DNA of 64,000 nucleotides from Stutzerimonas stutzeri (GTDB lineage Bacteria > Pseudomonadota > Gammaproteobacteria > Pseudomonadales > Pseudomonadaceae). The notes beneath the pieces were generated by a model. It had not been told where the DNA came from. It saw nothing but the letters and a program-made list of their open reading frames with translations, and did not search any database. Numbering within the stretch: position 1 is the stretch's first letter; each line of letters begins with the position of its first letter. A program made the translations under genes and the position numbers. Shown here one piece after another: positions 8,626 through 16,320 of this stretch. Where the stretch lies: assembly GCA_002339675.1 (NCBI GenBank), contig DDKB01000008.1, forward strand, positions 62,001-126,000, read 5' to 3'.

Positions 8626-9408
8626 TCACTTGTAGAACTGGCGGAAGTCCGGCTTGCGCTTCCCCTTGAACGCCGCCACGCCTTCACGGGATTCCTCGCT
8701 GTCGTAGTACAGGCTGAGCGCCTGCATACCGAGGCCGCCGATGCCGGCGATGTTGGCGCTATCGGCATTGAACGAGCGCTTGGCGATGGACAGGGCTGTC
8801 GGGCTCTTCTCCAGGATCTCGTCGCACCAGCGCGCGACCTCCGCGTCGAGCTCGGCCGCGGGCACCACGGCATTGACCAACCCCCAGTCGTACGCCTGCT
8901 GTGCGCTGTATTTGCGGCACAGGTACCAGATCTCCCGGGCGCGCTTTTCGCCGATGATCCGGCTCAGGTACGCGGTGCCGAAGCCGGGGTCGACCGAGCC
9001 GACCTTTGGGCCGACCTGGCCGAACACCGCCGTCTCTGCTGCGATGCTCAGGTCGCACACCACGTGCAGGACATGGCCGCCGCCAATGGCGAAGCCGTTG
9101 ACCCGTGCGATGACCGGCTTGGGCACGTCGCGGATCAGGTTCTGCAGTTCCTCGACCGGCAGCCCGATCAGCCCGCGGCCGTCGTATTGCCCCTCGTGGG
9201 CGCCCTGGTCGCCGCCAGTGCAGAACGCCTTGTCGCCCGCGCCGGTCAGCACGATGACGCCGATCGCCTTGTTCCAGCCGGCGCGGTGGAAGGCGTCGAT
9301 CAGTTCCATGCAGGTCTGCCCGCGGAAGGCGTTGTAGCGCTCGGGGCGGTTGATGGTGATGGTTGCGACGCCATCGGCTTCGCGGTAGAGGATGTCTTCG
9401 TAGTGCAT
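8626..9408 (-). CDS. badI: 2-ketocyclohexanecarboxyl-CoA hydrolase (ring-opening crotonase), BadI-like
   Basis: A 260-residue crotonase-fold enzyme, the same length as Rhodopseudomonas BadI. The oxyanion-hole segments are DKAFCTGGDQ and NGFAIGGGHVLHVVCDL, and the MenB/BadI-type segment GPKVGSVDPGFGTAYLSR distinguishes it from ordinary enoyl-CoA hydratases. BadI hydrolytically opens 2-ketocyclohexane-1-carboxyl-CoA to pimelyl-CoA. It sits between badH (12 bases upstream) and aliB. A DHNA-CoA synthase (MenB) is the main alternative from the fold, but the neighbours favour BadI. Confidence 0.88.
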   Translation of the reverse strand: MHYEDILYREADGVATITINRPERYNAFRGQTCMELIDAFHRAGWNKAIGVIVLTGAGDKAFCTGGDQGAHEGQYDGRGLIGLPVEELQNLIRDVPKPVIARVNGFAIGGGHVLHVVCDLSIAAETAVFGQVGPKVGSVDPGFGTAYLSRIIGEKRAREIWYLCRKYSAQQAYDWGLVNAVVPAAELDAEVARWCDEILEKSPTALSIAKRSFNADSANIAGIGGLGMQALSLYYDSEESREGVAAFKGKRKPDFRQFYK

Positions 9409-9420
9409 GTCGTTCTCCTG

Positions 9421-10188
9421 TCAGCCGGCCATGGTCAGGCCGCCGGACACGCTGATGACCTGTCCGGTGATGAAGTCGGCGTCGTCGCTGGCGAGTAGGC
9501 AGACGATGCCGGGATAGTCGTCGGGTTGGCCAAGACGGCGCTTGGGCACAGCGTTGCGAAACGCCTCGAGCAACTTGTCCGGGTTGTTGGAAGTGGCCGC
9601 GACGCTTTTCAGCAATGCGGTGTCGGTCGGGCCGGGGCAGACCACGTTGAGGTTGACGTTCTTGCCTGCCAACTCTCGGGCGAGGGTCTTCGACAGGCCG
9701 ATCAGGCCTGCCTTGCACGCGGCGTAGACCGCCTCGCCGGAAGAGCCGACCCGGGCGGCGTCGGAGGCGATATTGACCACCTTGCCACCGCCGGCCTCGA
9801 TCATCTTCGGCAGTACCACGTGGTGCATGTTGAGCGCCCCGGTCAGATTGACGTCGATCAGCGCCTGCCACATGCCCGGCTCGGTCTTGAGAAACGGCAT
9901 GAAGCGGTCGAAGCCGGCGTTGTTGACCAGCACGGTCGGCGTGCCCAGGTCACGCTCCAGCGCATCGACCGTCTCCATCATGGCGCGGTAATCGGTAATG
10001 TCCGCGGCATAGGCCAGCGCCGTGCCGCCAGCAGCGACGACCTGTTCGACGGTGGCCTCGGCAGCGGCGGCGTCGCGGTCGAGAACCGCCACGCGGCTGC
10101 CTTCGGCGGCAAAACGCAGGCACAACGCGCGGCCGATGCCGCCGCCGCCGCCGGTAACGATCACGGTCTTTGCTGACAGGCCTTTCAT
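9421..10188 (-). CDS. badH: 2-hydroxycyclohexanecarboxyl-CoA dehydrogenase (SDR), BadH-like
   Basis: A 255-residue classical short-chain dehydrogenase. It shows the cofactor motif TGGGGGIG near residue 12, NNAGFDRF, the catalytic Ser in VNIASDAARVGS and the Tyr-x3-Lys pair in YAACK, ending in ISVSGGLTMAG. In the pathway it oxidises 2-hydroxycyclohexanecarboxyl-CoA to the 2-keto compound using NAD+. Its ATG overlaps the aliA stop by four bases (ATGA), showing translational coupling. SDR sequences alone do not fix the substrate; the assignment leans on the adjacent BadI and AliA homologues. Confidence 0.86.
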   Translation of the reverse strand: MKGLSAKTVIVTGGGGGIGRALCLRFAAEGSRVAVLDRDAAAAEATVEQVVAAGGTALAYAADITDYRAMMETVDALERDLGTPTVLVNNAGFDRFMPFLKTEPGMWQALIDVNLTGALNMHHVVLPKMIEAGGGKVVNIASDAARVGSSGEAVYAACKAGLIGLSKTLARELAGKNVNLNVVCPGPTDTALLKSVAATSNNPDKLLEAFRNAVPKRRLGQPDDYPGIVCLLASDDADFITGQVISVSGGLTMAG

Positions 10189-11885
10189 TGCAGTTCTCCG
10201 GATGGGTGGGCTCTTGTTGCAGAGGAAGGCGCAGCCGCCAGGCTTAACTGCCGGGCCTGCTCGCGCAGCTTGAATTTCTGGATCTTGCCGGAGGGGGTGC
10301 GCGGTAGCGCCGGCAGCACCTCGAGGTACTCGGGCAGGTAGTTACGCGTCAGGCGCTGGGCCAGCAGGAAGTCGACCACCTCCGGCAGGCTGAGCGAGGC
10401 GTGCCCGTCGTGCAGGGTGACGTAGGCGCACAGGCGCTCGCCCAGGCGCGCATCGGGGCAGCCGACCAGCGCCACCGCCGAAATGGCCGGATGTTTGTAG
10501 AGCAGGTTCTCGATCTCGACCACCGGCACGTTCTCGCCGCCACGGATCACCACGTCCTTGGTCCGCCCGGTGATGCGGATGTAGCCCTCGGCATCCATGC
10601 GCGCCAGGTCCCCGGTGGGAAACCAGCCCTGCGCGTCCAGGGTGTACAGATCCGGGCGCTTCAGGTAGCCGACGAAGAGGCTGGCGCCGCGCACCAGGAG
10701 GTTGCCTTCCTCCCCGCGCGGCAGCTCCACGCCGTGCTCGTCGGCCACGCGCACCTCCATGTGGGGCAGGGCGATGCCGTCACTGTGGATGGCGCGTTCG
10801 GTGGGGTCGTCAGGGTGTGTCATGGTCACGGCGCCGTTCTCGGTCATGCCCCAGGCGGACACGACCCGCGCATTGATCGCGGCGGCTGCGCGCTCGACCA
10901 GTGCGCCCGGAATCGGCGCGCCAGCGGAAACGAAGATACGCAGCGACGCGAGTGCCTGCCGATGGGCCGGCGCCACCTCGATCAGGTCGGCCAGAAAGGG
11001 CGTCGAGGCCATGGTGAAGGTTGGCTGCTCGGCTTGCGCGACCTCTACGGCAAGGGCGGGATCCCAGACATCCTGCAGCACGGCCGTGCTCTGCAGGTAG
11101 ACGGGCATCATCAGGCCGTAGAGAAAGCCGGTCTGGTGCGCCAGCGGCGACGCCATGTAGACGATGTCGTCGCGGCCCAACTTCAGGCGCTCGGCATAAG
11201 GCCGCACGTTGCTCCATAGCGTGTTGCTGCTGTGCAGCACGCCCTTGGGTTCGCCCGTGGTGCCGGAGGTATAGAGCAACTGCACCACCTCGTCCGCCGC
11301 CGGCCGGCGCTCGGCGAACAGCGCCGCGGTGTCGGTTTCCGTCTCCCAGGGGCGGTCCAGCAGCACGCGCTGGAAGCTGCGGTTGTCGTCGTCGCTGTCG
11401 ATCACCAGCAGGTGCGCCAATGCCGGCAGCTCGTCCCGCAGCCCGTCGAGCATCGCCGCGTAATCGAAGCCGCGAAACCGCTGGGGTACCACCAGCACCC
11501 GGCTCTCGGCATGGCTCAGCATGAAGCGCAGCTCGTGCTCGCGGAAAATCGGCATCAGCGGGTTGAACACCGCACCGATGCGCACACAGGCCATGTGCAG
11601 CGCGCTCAACGGCCAGCCGTTGGGCAACTGGCAGGATACTACCTCGCCCTTGCCAACTCCCAGCGCGGCCAGCCCGGCCGCCAGGCGGTCCACCACGGTC
11701 CCTAACGCCTGATAGGTCAGTACGCTGCGCTGTCGCGGGGTGCTTCTGTACGAAATGATCGCGGCTGTCTGCGGCCGCTCGGCAATCGCCTGATCCAGAT
11801 AATCTGTAATGATCCTGTCATTCCATGCGCCTGAGCGACGCATGAAATTGCGTCGGTAGCCCGGCACCGTTGTGGTGATCGTCAT
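10185..11885 (-). CDS. aliA: Cyclohexanecarboxylate-CoA ligase, AliA-like
   Basis: A 566-residue acyl-CoA synthetase of the ANL superfamily, the first gene of the operon. AMP-binding motifs are LLYTSGTTGEPKGV (P-loop), WGMTENGAV, GWFPTGDLAR and GRTKDVVIRGGENV; the C-terminal catalytic lysine is in TPSGKIQKF. Function by family and context: activation of cyclohexanecarboxylate (or a related alicyclic acid) with ATP and CoA. It is preceded by a promoter with a perfect TTGACA -35 element overlapped by a palindrome. Medium-chain or aromatic acid ligase activity remains possible. Confidence 0.86.
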   Translation of the reverse strand: MTITTTVPGYRRNFMRRSGAWNDRIITDYLDQAIAERPQTAAIISYRSTPRQRSVLTYQALGTVVDRLAAGLAALGVGKGEVVSCQLPNGWPLSALHMACVRIGAVFNPLMPIFREHELRFMLSHAESRVLVVPQRFRGFDYAAMLDGLRDELPALAHLLVIDSDDDNRSFQRVLLDRPWETETDTAALFAERRPAADEVVQLLYTSGTTGEPKGVLHSSNTLWSNVRPYAERLKLGRDDIVYMASPLAHQTGFLYGLMMPVYLQSTAVLQDVWDPALAVEVAQAEQPTFTMASTPFLADLIEVAPAHRQALASLRIFVSAGAPIPGALVERAAAAINARVVSAWGMTENGAVTMTHPDDPTERAIHSDGIALPHMEVRVADEHGVELPRGEEGNLLVRGASLFVGYLKRPDLYTLDAQGWFPTGDLARMDAEGYIRITGRTKDVVIRGGENVPVVEIENLLYKHPAISAVALVGCPDARLGERLCAYVTLHDGHASLSLPEVVDFLLAQRLTRNYLPEYLEVLPALPRTPSGKIQKFKLREQARQLSLAAAPSSATRAHPSGELQ

Positions 11886-11946
11886 GACTGTTTCCCATTT
11901 TGCTTGTTTTTATTCAGGGCGACTGAACGTCTGGCCGCTGGGAAAG

Positions 11947-11982
11947 AGTAAAGGCCGGCTGATCATCTATGTCAACATGTTG
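11947..11982 (-). promoter_or_regulatory. aliA promoter with overlapping palindrome, candidate BadR operator
   Basis: On the minus strand TTGACA (11970-11975) is followed after 17 bases by TTTACT (11947-11952), a sigma-70-type promoter ending 62 bases before aliA. The perfect 10-bp palindrome CAACATGTTG (11973-11982) overlaps the -35 box. A dimeric MarR protein bound there would block transcription, so it is the natural candidate operator for the BadR-like regulator encoded at the end of the operon. Confidence 0.6.
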
Positions 11983-11989
11983 TCTTTAT

Positions 11990-12381
11990 TGCTCGATTAG
12001 ACGGCTGTCGACGCGCTGAGGGTGCATGCATGCCCTGGGGGGCGCCCAAAGCCCAATACGGCCGGGCCGGGCAGGCATGATGGCGGCACCTTCGCAGGCT
12101 GGGTTTCAGCCCACCGACAGAGGCTGCCGTGACGGTCACGGATCAGAGTTGGGTGGGTCGCCGGGCGGCGAACTGCGAGCGGCGAGCTAAGCCCACGGGC
12201 TACGGATAGGGTCGGAACGGCAGGGGCGGCCCGTTGGGGCGGGCTTGAGCCAATGGTGCTGCGCCAACCTGGTCACCGATCGGACATCGGCTAAGGCGCT
12301 TGGCTGCAAGCGGTGAGCTGAAGCCCACCTTACGGGTTGTCGCTGGGGCACGGTGGCGTGCTGGCGGAACGGAATCGGGTC
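11990..12381. other. Intergenic stretch without a supported gene
   Basis: Several reading frames are open here, but none has a convincing ribosome binding site, start or family resemblance. The DNA contains scattered short variants of an AGCCCAC-type element (for example near 12107-12115 and 12185-12195) resembling a hairpin near 61832. I see nothing else. Confidence 0.5.
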
Positions 12382-12549
12382 CTAACCGCGGCCGGCGTAC
12401 AGGTCCAGGTCGCGGGAGGCTCGCCTGGCGAGAGCGGCAGCGCTGGGGCGCCAGGTGGCCTTGGTGGGCTGCAGGTGGCGCCAGACGTCGGCCGGGCCCC
12501 TTGCCGAGAGCTCCGATTGCTTGACCAGTTGTTCCAATGTCTTGCTCAT
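12382..12549 (-). CDS. Small hypothetical protein, 55 residues
   Basis: A short frame from ATG at 12549 to TAG at 12382, with a strong GGAGG four bases before the start. The product begins MSKTLEQLVKQSEL and continues ADVWRHLQPTKATW, ending RDLDLYAGRG. It is basic, soluble and without signal peptide or membrane segment. Codon use has the GC-rich third positions of the neighbours. I do not recognise a family. The good ribosome binding site and amphipathic N terminus make it more likely real than the longer overlapping frames on either strand. Confidence 0.5.
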   Translation of the reverse strand: MSKTLEQLVKQSELSARGPADVWRHLQPTKATWRPSAAALARRASRDLDLYAGRG

Positions 12550-12925
12550 GAGGCCTCCAGTAGCACGATTCCAATAACCGTCAGAGAGTCGCGTCCTTGC
12601 GCCAGCCGTCGCGGCTTTCCATGGGTGAACAATGCCGGCTAAGGGTGACAGCTTGTTGACAATCGGGCCGGTGAGGCGCCGGGCAGACGAGCGGTGGCAG
12701 ACAGCCCGTTTCGTTGCTATTGAAGTGCAATTATTGAAGTGGTCGAAGTTATATTAAAGTGCTATCTATCAGCGCCCATGAAGTTTGTGTGGGCTAATTA
12801 CCGTTCATCACTACGGCGGATTACGATCGAACTCTCCCGCGCTTGTTGGCCTCCGATCAAGTGAGGCGGTTGTGAAGCAGTCGCCGCATTGTTCCATTCA
12901 AGTATCACCACACTGGAGAAATCTC
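12550..12925. other. Intergenic region upstream of the KGG-repeat gene
   Basis: No gene seen. It becomes AT-rich toward the KGG gene and carries three near-identical 9-base direct repeats, ATTGAAGTG (12719 and 12733) and ATTAAAGTG (12753), in the position of a promoter or regulator binding region. Confidence 0.45.
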
Positions 12926-13237
12926 ATGTCGAATGATAAGAGCGGAAATCCGGGTAACTTCGCAAACGATCGCGAGAAGGCTTCCGAAGCCGGTCAGAAG
13001 GGCGGACACAACAGCGGCGGCAATTTCGCCAATGATCCGCAGCGCGCATCCGAAGCCGGCCATAAAGGCGGGCAGAACAGTGGTGGAAACTTCGCCAACG
13101 ACCGTGACCGCGCGTCCGACGCCGGCCAGAAGGGCGGGCAGAATAGTGGCGGCAACTTCGCCAACGACCGCGAGAAGGCGTCCGAAGCCGGCCGCAAGGG
13201 CGGTCAGAATAGCCACGGCGGCGGCCGTAGCTCCTGA
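12926..13237 (+). CDS. KGG-repeat general stress protein
   Basis: A 103-residue hydrophilic protein made of four nearly identical units of about 22 residues, each with the pattern GNFANDREKASEAGQKGG (variants RDRASDAG, PQRASEAG). These are KGG motifs (PF10685), as in E. coli YciG and plant-seed-like desiccation or stress proteins. The product is probably disordered in the cytoplasm; its molecular role is unknown. The start at 12926 follows a CTGGAGAAATCTC ribosome binding site; an upstream in-frame ATG at 12785 would add an unrelated extension. A strong terminator follows directly, so it is monocistronic. Such genes are often under stationary-phase or general-stress control; the promoter was not identified with confidence. 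Confidence 0.9.
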   Translation: MSNDKSGNPGNFANDREKASEAGQKGGHNSGGNFANDPQRASEAGHKGGQNSGGNFANDRDRASDAGQKGGQNSGGNFANDREKASEAGRKGGQNSHGGGRSS

Positions 13238-13262
13238 TAGGCTTCGCTTCTAGCGACGCTTG

Positions 13263-13300
13263 AAAAGGCGGGCCCCGATATGTCGGGGCCCGCCTTTTTT
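13263..13300 (+). terminator. Intrinsic terminator after the KGG-repeat gene
   Basis: A 12-bp perfect stem GGCGGGCCCCGA / TCGGGGCCCGCC with a TATG loop, followed by TTTTTT. A-rich bases on the 5' side may make it work in both directions. Confidence 0.93.
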
Positions 13301-13664
13301 ATGTCAAAACTCTTTCGCCTGAAAGGCCTTTGGCGAAACGGTAGTTGTCTTTTATATATGAAATATATTTTGTTTAACGATGATTTTAATTGATCACCAA
13401 CATTGCCGTCGCCCGGTCTTATAGCGCAAAGCGCCATAATTCCATGATCAATTGCTGTTAATTTCGCACCGCGCTTCGACCGTTCGTGCCGAAGCAGTGG
13501 CGCGCTCGTCCAAAAACGATGGGGTAACAGCCAGCGGGCCCGCTCGACGGTACGCTCCGCGGCGTTCTGTCAGCGCCTTGACCCGCTGCGCTTGTCCGCC
13601 CAGCGGGTCGAGGCGCGGTGGCGCAGGTGAGTCCATCGGCACCGCCCGCGGCGTCCGGGCTGCG
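13301..13664. other. Intergenic region with an AT-rich island
   Basis: No gene seen. Bases 13310-13340 hold a nested inverted repeat (TTTCGCC...GGCGAAA enclosing AAAGGCCTTT). Bases 13345-13400 are strikingly AT-rich, with ATATA-TGAAA-TATAT. The rest is GC-rich non-coding DNA downstream of the antiporter gene. Confidence 0.45.
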
Positions 13665-14924
13665 CTAGGCGTCGTCGGCCAGGTGCGCGGTGGCGACGGG
13701 CGCCGGGCCCGGGTGGCGTGCATACCGCCGCGTCAGCGGCGCGGCGGTCACGCCGTGGAGCATGATCGAAGCGAATATCACCGCGCTGGCCGCATACCAG
13801 TAGCGCGGATCGTGCAGGTGGCTGTGTGCGAAGGCGGCGTAGTAGATGGCTGCGATCCCCACCGGGCCAAACCAGCCGAGAAAGGCGCTGTCCTGGCGGT
13901 TGAGCCGCGAGCCCCAGGTCGGCGCCAACAGCGCCACCACCGGCGGGCGACGCAACAGCAGGACCAGCAGGGCGAAACCGGCAAGCGGCCAGCCGAGGGC
14001 TGCCCACTGATCCAGCGGCAGGGCAATGCCGAAAATGACAAACATCGGCAGCGTGAACAGCTTGGCCACGGCTTCCTGGATGTTTTCCTCCTCACGCTCT
14101 TCGCGCCGGTCGCTGTACAGGTTGAAGCTCAGTCCCGCGATAAAGACTGCCAGCACGCCGTCGGTGCCCAGCAGCTTGGCCAGGCCCAGGGTCAGCAGGG
14201 AAAAGGCCACGCTGTAGCCCAGCAACGAGGTGTCGGCGACCAGCCGGTGGCGTTCGGCGAAGGTAAGCAGCCGGGCCGCGGCAAAGCCGACGCAGGCGCC
14301 GACGGCCGTGGCGCCGAGGATGCCGATCAGCACCGCGTCGACCAGCCAGCGTTGCAGCACCGGTTCGCCGCCATGACTGAGCACCAGCAGTGGCAACATG
14401 ACGAAGCCATACGCAAGGCCGTCGTTGCTGCCGGACTCAGCCGACAGGGTGTCGCGCACGCGCAGCGGCAGGTGCCGCTTGGCGAATTGCCCGGTGACGA
14501 TGGAGCTGGAGACCACCGGGTCGGTTGGCGTCACGATCGCGCCCAGCAGCAGCGCGGCCCACAGCGACAAGCCCAGCAGCCAGTTGGCCAGCAGCGAGGA
14601 CAGCGCCCACATGCCCAGCATGCCGAGCGTCAGCAGCAGGGTGACCGGGCGCAGCAGCGTGCGCAGTGCCTCGCGCTTGAGGCGCAGCGCGACCCCCATC
14701 AAGCCGATGGCCAGCGTCAACCGCGCGGCCTGTTCGAGGATGCTCAGCGGCTCGCCCCAGCGCGACAGGTCCAACCAACCCAGGCCGAAGGGGCCGACCG
14801 CGACGCCGATAAGCACTGCGATGGCGGCATCGGAAATGGGGTTGCGCTTGAGCGCGGCCGACATCAGCGCGGTGGCGACCGCAACGGCGCCCATGATGGC
14901 GAGGGCAAGGTTCAACTGGGTCAT
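13665..14924 (-). CDS. Cation:proton antiporter (CPA1, Na+/H+ exchanger family)
   Basis: A 419-residue inner-membrane protein with twelve to thirteen predicted helices of the Na_H_Exchanger fold. Typical segments are TPTDPVVSSSIVTGQFA (the T-D pair of the unwound helix) and LSAESGSNDGLAYGFVMLPLL, with the ESGxND signature of CPA1 antiporters, whose acidic pair binds and exchanges Na+ or K+ for H+. The start at 14924 has a good AGGGAGCC ribosome binding site. It stands alone on the minus strand. Ion preference cannot be read from the sequence. Confidence 0.9.
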   Translation of the reverse strand: MTQLNLALAIMGAVAVATALMSAALKRNPISDAAIAVLIGVAVGPFGLGWLDLSRWGEPLSILEQAARLTLAIGLMGVALRLKREALRTLLRPVTLLLTLGMLGMWALSSLLANWLLGLSLWAALLLGAIVTPTDPVVSSSIVTGQFAKRHLPLRVRDTLSAESGSNDGLAYGFVMLPLLVLSHGGEPVLQRWLVDAVLIGILGATAVGACVGFAAARLLTFAERHRLVADTSLLGYSVAFSLLTLGLAKLLGTDGVLAVFIAGLSFNLYSDRREEREEENIQEAVAKLFTLPMFVIFGIALPLDQWAALGWPLAGFALLVLLLRRPPVVALLAPTWGSRLNRQDSAFLGWFGPVGIAAIYYAAFAHSHLHDPRYWYAASAVIFASIMLHGVTAAPLTRRYARHPGPAPVATAHLADDA

Positions 14925-14985
14925 GGTGGCTCCCTGTAACGTTTCTTCTGCGAGTCACAGGGCGCCGCAATTGTTCCGCCTCCGG

Positions 14986-16128
14986 TCAGTCTCCGGCCCG
15001 CTTCTTACAGGCGAGATAGCGATCGTTCACCCGCTGGGCGAACCAGGCAGTGGTGAGGTTGCGAGTGATCTTGGGGCTTTCCAGGCGAATGCCTGGCAGT
15101 AGCTCGCGCGGCAGTGCTTTGCCAGTGCGTCGTTCGGCCAGCGTGAACACCTTTGCGTAAAGATCGGTCTTCTCGAACCCCTCCGTATCGCCGCGCTCGA
15201 GGGCGTTGCGGATCGCCGTGTCGCTCATGTCCAGTTTGCCGGCGAGCGAGCGTACGGCGCGCTCGGTCTGCCCGGCAGCGCTGCTGCCGTGGATAATCAG
15301 GTCACCGTCGAGTGCCAACTTCTTTCCGCTGGCCCGCGCCACCGCATTCTGGAAGGCCGCGTTGCGGCTGGCATACCAGCCGGCGTTGAAGTCGGCGAAG
15401 CGGTACAGAGGCTTGCTGTAGCTGGCGGGGTAGTCGAGCAGGTGGGCGATGCCGAAATACAGGCCACCGCGACGGCTGAATACCTCATCGCGGATGCTGC
15501 CGTCGTAGTCGTAGGGATAGCTCCAGCGGCGGTCTTCGGCAAAGGCGATGCTGACCTGCATGGGGCCGCCGGTCTTGACCGGATTGAGCGTGCCGAACAG
15601 CTGTTTGCCCAGCGGCACGACGCTGAGGAAATCATCGAATATCGCGCTCAGCTGTTCCTCGGTGCGCACCGCATCCAGGCGGTCGCTGTAGCTTTTGCCG
15701 TTGGGCGAACGAACCTCAAGCGCTGCATCGACCAGGAACCGCGGCACATGCAGGCGCCCGGCGCGGCGGTAGATTTCGTTGCGGGCGATCTTCGCCAGGC
15801 CCGGCACCGCCGGGGTCGCCTGGAAGGTCGACTCCTGCGCCGTCACCGCCAGCACGGCGCAAAGGTTCTGCTTGGATGCGGGCAAATCCAGCGCCTCGAA
15901 GGCGGACTGAATATCGGCGGCCCAGCCCTTGCGATCCGGGACGCTGGCCGGGATCAGACGGGCCACCGTTGCGCGTACCTGGTCAGGAGGCGGCGAGGGG
16001 ACTTCAGCCTGGCGGCTGCCGCAGCCGGACAGTGCCAATACTGCAAACAGACTGATGGTCGCAGGCATGGCGCTGCGGGCCGGCGTGGCCCGCTTTTGGC
16101 GAGGAAAGGTTAGAGCGAGATCGATCAT
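14986..16128 (-). CDS. DUF1615-family lipoprotein
   Basis: About 380 residues with a lipoprotein signal ending in a lipobox FAVLALSGC, then a DUF1615 domain (PF07759) with EIYRRAGRLHVPRFLVDAAL in outline, AFAEDRRWSYPYDYDGSIRDEV in outline, and HLLDYPASYSKPLYRFADFNAGWYASRNAAFQ in outline. The frame stays open upstream to 17142 over the AraC gene on the other strand, but that part is a chance frame. The start at 16128 has AAGGA twelve bases upstream; 16068, next to the lipobox, is an alternative. The function of the family is unknown; it is probably an outer-membrane or periplasm-facing lipoprotein. Confidence 0.82.
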   Translation of the reverse strand: MIDLALTFPRQKRATPARSAMPATISLFAVLALSGCGSRQAEVPSPPPDQVRATVARLIPASVPDRKGWAADIQSAFEALDLPASKQNLCAVLAVTAQESTFQATPAVPGLAKIARNEIYRRAGRLHVPRFLVDAALEVRSPNGKSYSDRLDAVRTEEQLSAIFDDFLSVVPLGKQLFGTLNPVKTGGPMQVSIAFAEDRRWSYPYDYDGSIRDEVFSRRGGLYFGIAHLLDYPASYSKPLYRFADFNAGWYASRNAAFQNAVARASGKKLALDGDLIIHGSSAAGQTERAVRSLAGKLDMSDTAIRNALERGDTEGFEKTDLYAKVFTLAERRTGKALPRELLPGIRLESPKITRNLTTAWFAQRVNDRYLACKKRAGD

Positions 16129-16320
16129 GCGCTGGCAATCGTCCTTGGAAAAAGATGAGGGTGATGATGGGCGTAGGACAATAAAACGTCGTCGCCTGCT
16201 GCGCACGGTTGCCGTGCTGAGCCTGCCGTAACGGCGGTCCCGCCCACCCGATGTTCGGCTGCGCGGCGCTTTTCGGCTAGGCTGGGAAACCGTGCTCGAC
16301 CCCCGGAGACCTGTCGATTC

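Noticed and set aside
12926..13230. Regular repeats that might suggest a CRISPR array or minisatellite
   Set aside because: The repeats are in-frame codons of a KGG-repeat protein, with no unique spacers between them.
13452..14939. A 495-codon plus-strand frame over the antiporter region
   Set aside because: The minus strand encodes a recognisable membrane antiporter with the ESGxND motif; the plus-strand product is a low-complexity Gln/Arg-rich shadow.
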